DNA of 64,000 nucleotides from Microbispora sp. H13382 (GCF_014161445.1 NZ_JABBXA010000028.1:29303-93302); one strand, 5' to 3'. Counted from the first letter of the stretch, positions 31,750-40,036 are shown. The notes: generated by a model not told the origin, from the sequence alone. Program-made: numbers and translations.

Positions 31750-33620
31750 TGGCAACGGCGGACCCAGCTCCCCCGGAACGGGCCGGTTCCCTGTTCGACA
31801 CGGAGCTCTATCACCGGATACGGACCGTGGCCATGGGCGTCCTCGTGGTCGTCGCCGTCGCGGTGCTGCTCATGTGGCCGAGCATCACCGACTACTACAG
31901 CTACAACGCGTCCTACTACAACGGCATCGTCGCCTCGGCCGCCATCAGCGCGATCCTGACGATCTCCCTGAACCTGTCCATGGGATACGGCGGGATGCTG
32001 TCGATGATGCACAGCGGCCTGCAGCTCGCCGGCGGCTACGCCACCGCGTACGTCGTGGTCAAGGCGAGCGGTTCCTGGCTCCTGGGCGTGGCGGCCTCGG
32101 CGGCCGTCGGAGTGCTCCTCGCGGTCCTGGTCCTGCTGGTCAGCCTGCGGGCGACGTACCTCTACTTCGGCATGATCACACTGGCGGCCAACCTGATCGT
32201 GATCGAGTCCGGACGCGAGTGGGAATCAGTGACCGGCGGCATCGTGGGCCTCAGCGGCGTCGCCCCCAAGCTGGGCGACGAGCCGATGTCGAAGCAGGCC
32301 TTCTACTACGTGGTCCTCGCGTTCCTCGCGCTCGCGTACGTCGTGCAGCGCAACATCGTGCGCAGCGGCGTGGGACGGGCCGCGATGGCGGTGCGCGAAT
32401 CCTCCGACACCGCCTCGGCCATGGGCATCTCGCCGGCCCGCGCCAAGCTTCTGCTCTTCGGCGTCTGCGGCGGGATCGCGGGCGTGTCGGGTGCGCTGTA
32501 CGCGCTGCAGCTCGGGTTCATCAACCCCGACGTCGGCCTGCTCGACAACGGCATCATCTTCTTCGTCGGGCTGTTCCTCGGCGGCATCTCCACGCTGATC
32601 GGGCCCGTGATCGGGGTCGCCCTGATCGCCGTGCTCGTCGAGCTCATCAAGGACCAGGCCCGCTACACCACGCTCGTCCTCGGCGTCCTGCTGCTGGTCG
32701 CCATGATGGTGATCCCGCGCGGGATCGTGGGGACCTGGCGGGCGTCCCGGGCCGGTCGCGACAGGGTGTCCGACGCGGGTGACGACACGCTTCCCGACGA
32801 GGTTCCCGACGTCGTGCCGGAGGTCCGCGACGCCGCACCCGAGGTGCCCGCGATCGAGGGGGTCGGCCTTGTGAAGCACTTCGGGGGCGTGCACGCCGTC
32901 GACGGGGTCGACATCAGGATCATGCCCGGCACCGTGCACGGGATCATCGGGCCCAACGGTTCGGGGAAGTCCACCCTGGTCTCCTGCCTGACCCGCTACC
33001 ACCGCCTGGACTCGGGAAAGGTGATGATCTTCGGTGAGGAGGCGCCGGCCGCCCCGCACCGGGTGGCGGCGGCCGGGGTGACCCGGGTGTTCCAGGTTCC
33101 CCACCTGTTCGAACGCGTCAGCGTGCTCGACAACGTGCTCACCGGCATGCGGATGAGGGAGTCCTACACCTGGCTCGGCGCCACCCTCCGGTCTTCCGCG
33201 TACCGGCGGCAGGACCGCGCCGAACGGGCGGAGGCGCGGGAGCTTCTCGCCTTCGCCGGGCTCGCGTCCCGCGCCGACTGGCCGGCCTCGTCCCTGTCGC
33301 ACGGCCAGAAGCGGCTGCTGGAGGTGGTGCGGGCGGTGGCGACCCGGCCCAAGGTGCTCATCCTCGACGAGCCCGCCACCGGCCTTACCTCCACGGAGCT
33401 CGACGCGCTCGGCCGGCTGTGCCGGGTCCTGCGGGAGCGCGGGCTCGCGGTGGTCCTCATCGAGCACGACGTGGACTTCGTCATGGGGCTCTGTGACGAG
33501 ATCACAGTCGTGGAGAGCGGCAAGGTGATCGAGCGGGGCGACCCCGAACGGGTGCAGAGCTCCCCGGCGGTGCTCGAGGCGTATCTCGGCCGTCCCGAAC
33601 TCATCGAGGAGACAGCGTGA
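31749..33620 (+). CDS. Fused LIV-type permease-ATPase (LivM-LivG)
   Basis: 623 residues. The first ~325 form a LivM-like membrane domain with about ten hydrophobic segments (ISLNLSMGYGGMLSMMHSG and VRESSDTASAMGISPARAKLL are typical). A Glu/Asp/Val/Pro-rich linker of about 45 residues leads to a LivG-like ATPase domain with Walker A GPNGSGKS (401-408), the RVFQVPHLFERVSVLDNVL Q-loop, signature LSHGQKRLLEV, Walker B VLILDEPATGL and the switch His in LIEHDVDFVM. The start ATG shares one base with the LivH stop (TGATG). Fusions of this kind are known but not the rule; the pore then has one fused and one separate ATPase. Confidence 0.93.
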   Translation: MATADPAPPERAGSLFDTELYHRIRTVAMGVLVVVAVAVLLMWPSITDYYSYNASYYNGIVASAAISAILTISLNLSMGYGGMLSMMHSGLQLAGGYATAYVVVKASGSWLLGVAASAAVGVLLAVLVLLVSLRATYLYFGMITLAANLIVIESGREWESVTGGIVGLSGVAPKLGDEPMSKQAFYYVVLAFLALAYVVQRNIVRSGVGRAAMAVRESSDTASAMGISPARAKLLLFGVCGGIAGVSGALYALQLGFINPDVGLLDNGIIFFVGLFLGGISTLIGPVIGVALIAVLVELIKDQARYTTLVLGVLLLVAMMVIPRGIVGTWRASRAGRDRVSDAGDDTLPDEVPDVVPEVRDAAPEVPAIEGVGLVKHFGGVHAVDGVDIRIMPGTVHGIIGPNGSGKSTLVSCLTRYHRLDSGKVMIFGEEAPAAPHRVAAAGVTRVFQVPHLFERVSVLDNVLTGMRMRESYTWLGATLRSSAYRRQDRAERAEARELLAFAGLASRADWPASSLSHGQKRLLEVVRAVATRPKVLILDEPATGLTSTELDALGRLCRVLRERGLAVVLIEHDVDFVMGLCDEITVVESGKVIERGDPERVQSSPAVLEAYLGRPELIEETA

Positions 33621-34357
33621 GCAGCAGGTTGCTGGAGATCGCCGGGCTCGCGGCGGCGTACGGCGGGGTGCGCGCCCTCGACGGGCTCGACCTGCACGTC
33701 GACGAGGGCGAGTTCGTCGTGCTGCTCGGCCCCAACGGATCCGGTAAGACCACCACGATGAAGACCGTGTCCGGGCTGCTGAAGCCGGTGTCCGGGCAGA
33801 TCAGGTTCGGCGGCCGGGACCTGGCCGGGGTGCCCGGCTGGAAGCGCCCGTCTCTCGGCCTGTGCCAGGTGCCCGAGGGGCGGCAGATCTTCCCCGACCA
33901 CACCGTCATGGAGAACCTGCACCTCGGCTCCTTCCCCGTCCGGCGGAACCGGGCGGAGGCCGAGCGCAGGCGCACCGAGGTGCTCGACATCTTCCCGCGG
34001 CTGGCCGAACGCGCCGAGCAGCTCGCCGGGACGCTGTCGGGCGGTGAGGCGCAGATGCTCGCCATCGCGCGTGCCCTCATGGCGGGACCGCGGCTTCTCA
34101 TGCTGGACGAGCCGTCGCTCGGCCTGGCCCCGCTGAAGGTCGCCGAGCTGTTCGGCTACCTCAAGCGGCTGCACGAGGAGCGCGGCCTCGCCGTCCTCCT
34201 CGTGGAGCAGCAGGCCGGCACGGCGCTCAAGCTCGCCGATCGCGGTTACGTGCTGGAGCGGGGGCGGGTGGCGGTGGAGGGGACCGGAGCCGAGCTCCGG
34301 GACGACCCCCGCGTCCAGGCGGCCTACCTGGGCCGGCTCCGTCAGAACGCCACCTGA
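33617..34357 (+). CDS. LIV-type ABC transporter ATPase (LivF-like)
   Basis: 246-residue ATPase with Walker A GPNGSGKT (38-45), CQVPEGRQIFPDHTVMENL, signature LSGGEAQMLAIARALM, Walker B LLMLDEPSLGLAP and LVEQQAGTALKLADRGYVLERGRV, the classic LivF C-terminal half. GTGA overlap with the fused permease-ATPase. Completes the importer encoded from 30880. The operon ends in a strong terminator at 34398. Confidence 0.94.
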   Translation: MSSRLLEIAGLAAAYGGVRALDGLDLHVDEGEFVVLLGPNGSGKTTTMKTVSGLLKPVSGQIRFGGRDLAGVPGWKRPSLGLCQVPEGRQIFPDHTVMENLHLGSFPVRRNRAEAERRRTEVLDIFPRLAERAEQLAGTLSGGEAQMLAIARALMAGPRLLMLDEPSLGLAPLKVAELFGYLKRLHEERGLAVLLVEQQAGTALKLADRGYVLERGRVAVEGTGAELRDDPRVQAAYLGRLRQNAT

Positions 34358-34397
34358 CACCGTCCACCCACCAGACCCCGATCGCCACCGATACACC

Positions 34398-34432
34398 GAT
34401 TCCCCGCCGGCTGAGCCTGCGGGGAATCTTTT
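34398..34432 (+). terminator. Rho-independent terminator of the LIV-type operon
   Basis: Perfect 10-bp stem GATTCCCCGC/GCGGGGAATC with an 11-nt loop, followed by TTTT, 41 nt after the LivF stop. The rest of the 211-nt convergent gap to 34569 shows nothing else recognisable. Confidence 0.85.
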
Positions 34433-34568
34433 CGTGCCCGGCGGCGAGGTTCCAGGGGTGGGGTATACGAGAGGCCCCCGCGCCGGCTCGCCGATGGTGA
34501 GCCTGCGCGGAGGCCTGCTGACCCGGACCGGAGCGGGGTGATTGCCGGGGGACTGCCGGCCGGACGTG

Positions 34569-35303
34569 TCAGCCGAAGGCGGTGGTGCCGGGCTTGACCA
34601 CGCCGAGGAACGCGGCCACCAGCACCATCACCCAGATGAGGTAGACGTATGGCAGGCAGGACCGGACCGACCGGGTGATCGCCTGCTCGACCTCCGGGCT
34701 GGAGCCCTCGGTCATCAGCCGGCCGAAGGCCGGGCCGAACGTGCTGAGCCGCCAGCGGATCAGCACGCCGCCGAGGACGCACAGGCCGTAGGCCACGAGC
34801 TTGCCGCCCAGCCACTTAGGGTTCGTCTGCACGCCGAAGGGCTCGGCAGTGAAGATCATGTAAATGCCGATGACGACCAGGACCGCGACCAGGCCGTACC
34901 TGACCAGGAGGTCCAGCCGCTGCACCAGGCGGCCGAGCGGGGTGGCGCCGCGGGTGTAGTCGTAGACGACAAGGGCCAGCCAGCACAGTGCGGCGACCCA
35001 GACGAGGGTCACCAGCCAGCCGGGGAAGTAGCCCTCGCCGAACGGGCTCAGCGACATGAGCGTCACGCCGCTGGGCAGGAACAGCACGAGGCAGATCCGC
35101 GGCGCCATGTCGACGACGTGCATGATCTTCGCGGCCACGGACCGCGCCGCGGGCGTGAGATCGGGGCGGACCACGTAGCGGCTGGAGTAGTAGACGCCGA
35201 TGTCGCTGCCGAGCCAGTAGACGAACAGGACGATGTGCAGCAGGATCGCGAAGCTGTACGCGTTGAGCCCGTGTACGGGCTCGACGGCCGTGGTGGGAGT
35301 CAT
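34569..35303 (-). CDS. Integral membrane protein, CopD/DUF2269-like
   Basis: 244 residues with about six membrane helices: NAYSFAILLHIVLFVYWLGSDIGVYY, ICLVLFLPSGVTLM, VTLVWVAALCWLALVVYDY, LVRYGLVAVLVVIGIYMIF, LVAYGLCVLGGVLIRW and YVYLIWVMVLVAAFLGVV. Conserved-looking His in the first helix and HVVDMAP before the second resemble the heme- or metal-handling CopD/DUF2269 group, but the match is weak. It lies 102 nt downstream of the His-rich bicupin gene, on the same strand, with a strong hairpin between them. A shared metal-related role is an inference. Confidence 0.72.
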   Translation of the reverse strand: MTPTTAVEPVHGLNAYSFAILLHIVLFVYWLGSDIGVYYSSRYVVRPDLTPAARSVAAKIMHVVDMAPRICLVLFLPSGVTLMSLSPFGEGYFPGWLVTLVWVAALCWLALVVYDYTRGATPLGRLVQRLDLLVRYGLVAVLVVIGIYMIFTAEPFGVQTNPKWLGGKLVAYGLCVLGGVLIRWRLSTFGPAFGRLMTEGSSPEVEQAITRSVRSCLPYVYLIWVMVLVAAFLGVVKPGTTAFG

Positions 35304-35325
35304 GGGGAGAATCTCCGTAGATGAC

Positions 35326-35354
35326 CGTGGCCGGGCCCGACGGGCCCGGCCACG
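35326..35354 (+). terminator. Strong hairpin between bicupin and membrane-protein genes
   Basis: 13-bp perfect stem CGTGGCCGGGCCC/GGGCCCGGCCACG with a 3-nt loop. A TTTT tract follows on the plus strand, so it reads as a terminator for antisense transcription. On the minus strand, where both genes are encoded, there is no T-tract and it may act as an attenuator or mRNA-stabilising hairpin. Confidence 0.6.
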
Positions 35355-35405
35355 TTTTCCAATGCGGTGAGTGGTTGGTCTCGGCTGGTCGGCCGGAGGG
35401 GCGGC

Positions 35406-36677
35406 CTACATGCCGTCGCCGTCCCAGCGGCCGCGGGACCGGCTGCGCACCGGGAGGGTGGACAGGATGGGGGCCGGGATGGGGTCGCCGGCCTTCCACG
35501 GCCGGCCGCGCCCCCAGTCGTGGGCGTGCTCGTCGGTGCGCTCGTCGGCGTGCTCGAGGGAGGCCGGGTCCGCCCCCCAGTCGAGCGCCGGCGCATCGTG
35601 GTCGTGAGTGTGGTCGTGCCCGTGGTCGTGCCCGTGGTCGTGAGTGTGGTCGTGAGTGTGGTCGTGCCCGTCCCCGTGACCACCCTGGAGGCGGGCCGCG
35701 TCCAGGGCCTTGGCGATCGCCAGCAGGCTCTTGTCGGCGCCCTGTCCGTGCTGCACGTACTCGACGTCGGGCTCGCCCTGGTCGCGCTGGTACTGCCACG
35801 CCGCGGTGAGGTCCGCGATGTCCTTCTCGCTGCGCCAGGTGGGGCCGGAGCCGTGGTCGTGCGCCGACTTCGACCAGCGCATGCGGCCGCCGCCCGGCCC
35901 GTAGTTGACCGCCTCGCCGCCCCAGCGCAGCCACTCGTTCTGGGTGTACCAGTTCTGCAGCTCACCGTCGGAGCGCAGCAGCCAGGTCGCGCCGCCCTCC
36001 ATCGTGGTGAAGTGGCCGTGCTTCACCCGGGCCGGCCGGAAGAAGTACGTGCCCAGGTCCAGCGTGCCGAAGTTGTACTCCATGTGGCCCTGGGTGGTGT
36101 ACGCCTCCTCGTAGCAGGGGTGGTGGGCCAGCCGGTGGTCGGCCCAGCCCTCCTGCGCGTGCACGAGGCGGGTGTAGAAGCCGGTGACCGGGTCGACGTG
36201 CAGGTACTTGATGAACAGGCCCGGCATGGGACCGGGGTTCGGCACGGCGTCCCACTGCATGGCCTCGCTGTCGATGACGATGACGTCCTCGCGGGCGTTC
36301 TCCCAGCGCGGCGCGTTCAGGCCGTCCACGCGGTCGAAACCCGCGTCGCCGTACTCCCGGTAGTGCAGGATCCGGGTCCCCTCGGCGAACGTGATCGCGT
36401 CGGTCGGCACGCCCTTGGGCGCGAAGACGTACCCGCCCTTGCCGATGGTGCGCCCGCCGTACGTCATCGAGCCTTCGAGCACGTAGTACTCGGTGTTGGC
36501 GTGGTGGATGCCCGGGCCGCGGCCCCAATCGGTGTGGAAGTCGATCCGCAGCGAGGAGGAGCCGTCCTCCTCGTCGACGGACAGGCGCCGCTCGCTGGCC
36601 CGGCCCTCACCGTTCACGAGCTCGGCGCCGTGCCATACGTAGTCGTCTTCCTGGATCAGTTCGACGTGGGGGCGCAC
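35406..36677 (-). CDS. Bicupin protein with His/Asp-rich metal-binding tail
   Basis: 423 residues. Two cupin barrels are visible: GRGPGIHHANTEYYVLEGSMTYGG with KGGYVFAPKGVPTDA (about 52-100), and the region around LAHHPCYEEAYTTQGHMEYNFGTLDLGTYFFRPARVKHGHF (about 183-225). Both hold His and Glu residues fit to bind a metal. A dimetal-like or single-iron dioxygenase or isomerase activity is possible. Residues 333-360 are HDHT/HDHG repeats encoded by 12-bp units, a typical metal storage or loading tail. The composite operator and a promoter lie directly upstream. It is followed on the same strand by a six-helix membrane protein. The family resembles bicupins of aromatic acid metabolism but I cannot assign a reaction. 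Confidence 0.8.
   Translation of the reverse strand: MRPHVELIQEDDYVWHGAELVNGEGRASERRLSVDEEDGSSSLRIDFHTDWGRGPGIHHANTEYYVLEGSMTYGGRTIGKGGYVFAPKGVPTDAITFAEGTRILHYREYGDAGFDRVDGLNAPRWENAREDVIVIDSEAMQWDAVPNPGPMPGLFIKYLHVDPVTGFYTRLVHAQEGWADHRLAHHPCYEEAYTTQGHMEYNFGTLDLGTYFFRPARVKHGHFTTMEGGATWLLRSDGELQNWYTQNEWLRWGGEAVNYGPGGGRMRWSKSAHDHGSGPTWRSEKDIADLTAAWQYQRDQGEPDVEYVQHGQGADKSLLAIAKALDAARLQGGHGDGHDHTHDHTHDHGHDHGHDHTHDHDAPALDWGADPASLEHADERTDEHAHDWGRGRPWKAGDPIPAPILSTLPVRSRSRGRWDGDGM
35598..35681 (-). repeat. 12-bp tandem repeat encoding the His-rich tail
   Basis: Seven head-to-tail 12-bp units on the plus strand: GTGGTCGTGAGT (units 1, 4, 5), GTGGTCGTGCCC (units 2, 3, 6) and a degenerate GTCCCCGTGACC (unit 7). 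Each unit encodes four residues of the HDHT/HDHG tail on the minus strand, so the tail can grow or shrink by slippage without frameshift. Confidence 0.9.
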
Positions 36678-36710
36678 TGTGATGTCCTTCCGCAGATTTG
36701 TTGCTCCGTG

Positions 36711-36735
36711 TTCCGCAAGATGGAACGCCGTTTCT
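36711..36735 (-). promoter_or_regulatory. Composite operator, site 6
   Basis: Read on the minus strand: GAAAC, GTTCC and GGAAC with spacers 3 and 7 nt. It is 34 nt upstream of the bicupin start and 10 nt downstream of the -10 at 36746. Confidence 0.75.
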
Positions 36736-36745
36736 AATCACTGGA

Positions 36746-36774
36746 GCGTAATTGTCTGAGGTTTTGGGGTCAAG
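36746..36774 (-). promoter_or_regulatory. Promoter of the bicupin operon
   Basis: Minus-strand TTGACC (36774-36769) and TACGCT (36751-36746), 17-nt spacer. The spacer holds a one-base-off copy of the GTCTGAC motif (GTCTGAG, 36755-36761). Confidence 0.6.
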
Positions 36775-36797
36775 GGTTCTCAAGGCGTGAGGAACGG

Positions 36798-38354
36798 TCA
36801 GAGGCCCTCGTCGAGGGGTTTCAGGTCGCGCTTGACCACCTTGCCGGCGGCGTTGCGGGGGAGTGTCGCGACCACCTGCCAGCGTTTCGGCACCTTGTAA
36901 CCGGCGAGGCTGGTGCGGCAGTGCGCCTCCAGCAGCGCGGCCAGACCGTCCGCCCCGGCGGCCGGGGCGCCGGCGCGCAGGACGACGTACGCCATGACCT
37001 CCTCGCCCCAGGTGTCGGAGGGGACGCCCACCACCGCCGCCTCCGCGACCGTTTCGTGAGCGTGCAGCACGTCCTCGATCTCGCGGGGATAGACGTTCAC
37101 CCCGCCTGAGATGATCATGTCCTTCTTCCTGTCGACGACGTGGACGTATCCCTCGTCGTCCCGCACCACGATGTCGCCGCAGGTGAGAAAGCCGTCGTCC
37201 GTCGTGCACTCGGCGGTGGCCGCGGGGTCGTCGTGGTAGCCGTTCATGAGGAAGGGGGAGCGGCTGAACAGCTCGCCGGGTTCACCGGGTTCGACCGGTT
37301 CCCCGGCCGCGTTCACGACCCGCAGTTCGGTCATGTACCACGCATGGCCGACGGAGCCGGGCTTGCGGCGCTGGTCGACCGGGCGGAGGTTGGTCACGAT
37401 GCCCGCCTCGGTGGACCCGTACAGCTCATGGACCCCGCACGCCGGGAACGCCTCCATGACCCACTGCTTGAGCGGCCACGGCAGCGCGGCGGCGTTGAAG
37501 TAGAGCGTGTCGAGGCTGGCCAGGTCCCTGGCGGTCAGCGCCTCGCGGTCCAGCGCGCGGAGCATCTGCGCGTGCGTCGGCACGAGGAAGACGGACTGCG
37601 CGCGATCACGCTCCACCAGGTGAAGCAGCGCCTCGGGGTCCCATTTGCGGAGCATCGTGACCGTGCCCCCGGTGTAGACCGGGGCGTACCCGAAGGCGAA
37701 TCCGGCGCCGTGGTACATGGGCGCGACCGCCACCGACACCCGCCCGGCGCCGAGCCGCCATTCCAGCGCCGAGCAGTAGAAGGTCAGCGACCGGCTCCGG
37801 TGGCTGATCAGCACGCCCTTGGGCCGCCCCGTCGTGCCGGAGGTGTAGGTGATGCAGAACGGGTCGAGTTCGTCGATCCGCACGGCCGGATCCACCGCCC
37901 GCGCCGCCGCCAGCGCGTCCTCGTAAGACCGGCCGGTCTGGGCGCCGTCGATGGACAGGGCGGGCAACCCGAGGTCCTCGATCGCGTCTCCGGCGATCGG
38001 GGAGAGCGCGTCGTCGAGGACGATCGCGCCTGCGCCCGAGTGCTCCAGGATGAACCGGGCCTCGGCGGTGGTGAGCCGCGGATTGAGGGGCACCATGACG
38101 AGGCCCGCCTTTGCGATGCCGGCCGCGATCTCCGGATACTCCAGCCGGTTTCCCAGCAGCACCGCGACCCGCTGTCCGGTCGTGAGCCCGCGCGAGAGGA
38201 GCGCGCTCGCCAGACGGTTGGAGCGCTCGTCGAGCGCGGCGTAGGTGAGCGCGCGATCACCGTCGATCACCGCGGTGGCGCGAGGGGTGGCGCGGGCGAA
38301 CTCGCGTACGCCGCCCGCGATCGACAGGGGAGCCCCGCCACGGTGGACGGTCAT
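36798..38354 (-). CDS. AMP-dependent acyl-CoA synthetase/ligase
   Basis: 518-residue ANL-superfamily ligase activating a carboxylic acid through an acyl-adenylate to the CoA thioester. Seen: P-loop YTSGTTGRPKG, VPTHAQM, ELYGSTEAG (A5 motif), TCGDIVVRDDEGYVHVVDRKKDMIISGGVNVYPREIE (A7-A8) and the C-terminal catalytic lysine in LPRNAAGKVVKR. Length and motifs are complete. ATG 38354 has GGAGGAAG upstream and follows the VOC gene by 57 nt, so both are co-transcribed from the promoter at 39445. Gives the cluster a second means of CoA activation besides the transferases. Medium-chain or aromatic acid specificity not decidable. Confidence 0.93.
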   Translation of the reverse strand: MTVHRGGAPLSIAGGVREFARATPRATAVIDGDRALTYAALDERSNRLASALLSRGLTTGQRVAVLLGNRLEYPEIAAGIAKAGLVMVPLNPRLTTAEARFILEHSGAGAIVLDDALSPIAGDAIEDLGLPALSIDGAQTGRSYEDALAAARAVDPAVRIDELDPFCITYTSGTTGRPKGVLISHRSRSLTFYCSALEWRLGAGRVSVAVAPMYHGAGFAFGYAPVYTGGTVTMLRKWDPEALLHLVERDRAQSVFLVPTHAQMLRALDREALTARDLASLDTLYFNAAALPWPLKQWVMEAFPACGVHELYGSTEAGIVTNLRPVDQRRKPGSVGHAWYMTELRVVNAAGEPVEPGEPGELFSRSPFLMNGYHDDPAATAECTTDDGFLTCGDIVVRDDEGYVHVVDRKKDMIISGGVNVYPREIEDVLHAHETVAEAAVVGVPSDTWGEEVMAYVVLRAGAPAAGADGLAALLEAHCRTSLAGYKVPKRWQVVATLPRNAAGKVVKRDLKPLDEGL

Positions 38355-38411
38355 GTCACTTCCTCCACAGAAGACGGTGCATGGTTTGGGGGAGTTTCAT
38401 CTGATTCCCGA

Positions 38412-39383
38412 TCAGATTCGCGGCTGCCACAGCGTGACCGAGACGCCGTTCGGAGTATCGGCGGCGGCCACGACGGCCCGGCCGTGCAGCGGGTCGTCGG
38501 TCTCGATCGGCCCGCCGAGCACCCGTCCGCCGGTCCGGCGCACGCTCTCCAGCGCGGCCTCCAGGTCCCGGGTGCGAACCGACCATCCGCTGTGGCCGAG
38601 GGAGCGGGCCGGCCGCTGCACCGCCCGGCGGTCCACCCGGTGCTCGCCGGCGGCCGAGGTGACCTCGATCCGCGCGGTCTTCTCCCCGGCGAGGAACGCC
38701 AGCCGCATCTTCGTGCCCGCGGGCAGCCCGGCGACGGTGTCGAAACCGGGAGAGGAGAACACAACGTCATACCAGACCGACATGCCCAGGCCGTCCGGTC
38801 CCCAGAACGCGACCTCGGCGTCGGCGTCGGGGACGTGGCAGACGACCGAGGTCAGCTCGGTGAACGGACGGCCGGGGTCGGCGGCCCACGCCTCGGTGCC
38901 GCGCACCGCGGCGGGCTGGACGAAGACGACGACCGTCCCGTCCGGGCCCGGGCACACGCCCTGGGTGACCTGCACCTCGCGCTCACCCACCGCCACGCCG
39001 TACGTCGTGGGGGGAGTGGCCCAGGCCCGTCCCGCCCGGCCGAGCTCGGCGTGTGCGGCATCGATGTCGCGGGCGTACAGGTCGATCCCGATCAGCCCGT
39101 CGTCGAGGTTGTGCGGAGGTTCGGCGGGCGCCATCGGCTCCGGCACGCGCACCAGATGGATTCTCCCGGTCTCGGCGCCAGCCGCGGCCAGCGCGACCAC
39201 CTCGACGTCCGCGGAGCCCGACCCCCACAACGCGTCGGCCACCGCCGCCGGGACGGTTCCTTCCGAGGCGACCTCGAAGCCGAGGTCGTCGCGGAAGAAG
39301 CGCAGGTGGGGGTCGAATTCCGTGACGCCCACCAGGGTGGCGGTTATCCCCTCGACCAGCGGCTGTCGGTTGTCCTCGCTCAC
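38412..39383 (-). CDS. Two-domain VOC-family protein, copy 2
   Basis: 323-residue paralogue of the protein at 1331-2311, collinear throughout: GVTEFDPHLRFFRDDLGFEV, GRIHLVRVPEP, LIGIDLYARDID, ELTSVVCHVPD, LGMSVWYDVVFSSPG and LGHSGWSVRTRD all have direct counterparts there. Both His of the likely metal triad are kept, but the C-terminal Glu strand SVELWQP of copy 1 reads SVTLWQP, so the third ligand is Thr. This suggests a changed metal site, a different reaction or a non-catalytic role. Preceded by the composite operator and promoter at 39405-39474. Confidence 0.82.
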   Translation of the reverse strand: MSEDNRQPLVEGITATLVGVTEFDPHLRFFRDDLGFEVASEGTVPAAVADALWGSGSADVEVVALAAAGAETGRIHLVRVPEPMAPAEPPHNLDDGLIGIDLYARDIDAAHAELGRAGRAWATPPTTYGVAVGEREVQVTQGVCPGPDGTVVVFVQPAAVRGTEAWAADPGRPFTELTSVVCHVPDADAEVAFWGPDGLGMSVWYDVVFSSPGFDTVAGLPAGTKMRLAFLAGEKTARIEVTSAAGEHRVDRRAVQRPARSLGHSGWSVRTRDLEAALESVRRTGGRVLGGPIETDDPLHGRAVVAAADTPNGVSVTLWQPRI

Positions 39384-39404
39384 ATGATCCCCTCAGCGGC
39401 TTTT

Positions 39405-39429
39405 GTTCCTGTGCTCGGAACGCTGTTTC
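39405..39429 (-). promoter_or_regulatory. Composite operator, site 7
   Basis: Minus-strand half-sites GAAAC, GTTCC and GGAAC, spacers 3 and 7 nt, between the -10 at 39445 and the VOC gene start at 39383. It may also affect the plus-strand gene at 39531. Confidence 0.75.
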
Positions 39430-39444
39430 AAAATGGTTCAGATC

Positions 39445-39474
39445 ACGCTAGGCTCCCCGCCGACGGCCTGTCAA
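39445..39474 (-). promoter_or_regulatory. Promoter of the VOC-ligase operon
   Basis: Minus-strand TTGACA (39474-39469) and TAGCGT (39450-39445), 18-nt spacer. On the plus strand a TAGGCT at 39449-39454 overlaps it and could serve the gene at 39531. Confidence 0.6.
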
Positions 39475-39510
39475 CGGGCCGCCCAGCCGGCCTCGCCGCG
39501 GGTCGAATCA

Positions 39511-39520
39511 CGTCTGACCA
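39511..39520. promoter_or_regulatory. GTCTGAC-core site candidate
   Basis: CGTCTGACCA, 10 nt upstream of the ATG at 39531. It shares the GTCTGACC core with the sites at 2334, 12486 and 30766. Confidence 0.35.
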
Positions 39521-39530
39521 GGGAGGAACC

Positions 39531-39980
39531 ATGCGAGCAGCGATCTCAGGGATGCCGATCATCAAGAGCCACCTCGGTGAATGGCGGGGCGAGTACATCC
39601 ACGTCGACGCGGAGGGCAACATCGTCGACCGGCATGCCTCGCACCTCTACTGCCGCGTCCCGGAGGACGGGACCTACGACATCCTGCAGACCAACACCTA
39701 CACCTGGGCCGACGGGCGGCAGGAGGCGTTCGACTTCGGCGGCAGGCTCGACGCCGAGGGCGTCTGCCACTTCGACACCGACCGCATCATCGGAGAGATG
39801 AGCCAGGTGGACGATCAGACGATCGTGCTCACCTGGTCGTACAAGAACGACGCGAACAACTATCTCTACGAGCTGATCCAGCTGTCGCGCGACGGGCGGC
39901 ACAAGTGCCGGACCTGGCACTGGATGGACGGCGACCGCCTCGTCAAGCGCACGATCATCAGCGAGACCAAGGTCGCCTGA
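39531..39980 (+). CDS. DUF3598-like lipocalin-type protein
   Basis: 149 residues. HLGEWRGEYIHVDAEGNIVDRHASHLYC, DILQTNTYTWADGRQEAFDFGGRLDAEGVCHFDTDRIIGEM and the C-terminal WHWMDGDRLVKRTIISETKV give an all-beta, lipocalin-like pattern as in DUF3598 proteins. No signal peptide. ATG 39531 has GGGAGGA upstream. It stands alone between divergent operons, each with a composite operator. Binding of a small hydrophobic compound is the likely role; no enzymatic residues are recognised. Confidence 0.7.
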   Translation: MRAAISGMPIIKSHLGEWRGEYIHVDAEGNIVDRHASHLYCRVPEDGTYDILQTNTYTWADGRQEAFDFGGRLDAEGVCHFDTDRIIGEMSQVDDQTIVLTWSYKNDANNYLYELIQLSRDGRHKCRTWHWMDGDRLVKRTIISETKVA

Positions 39981-40036
39981 CCGCGTGCCCGGCCGCCTGA
40001 GGGGCGACGCCCGGAAAGGTGGCGTCTGCCGGCCCC

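Noticed and set aside
35598..35681. CRISPR-like short repeat array
   Set aside because: Units are contiguous 12-mers without spacers, in frame inside a coding region, encoding a His/Asp tail.
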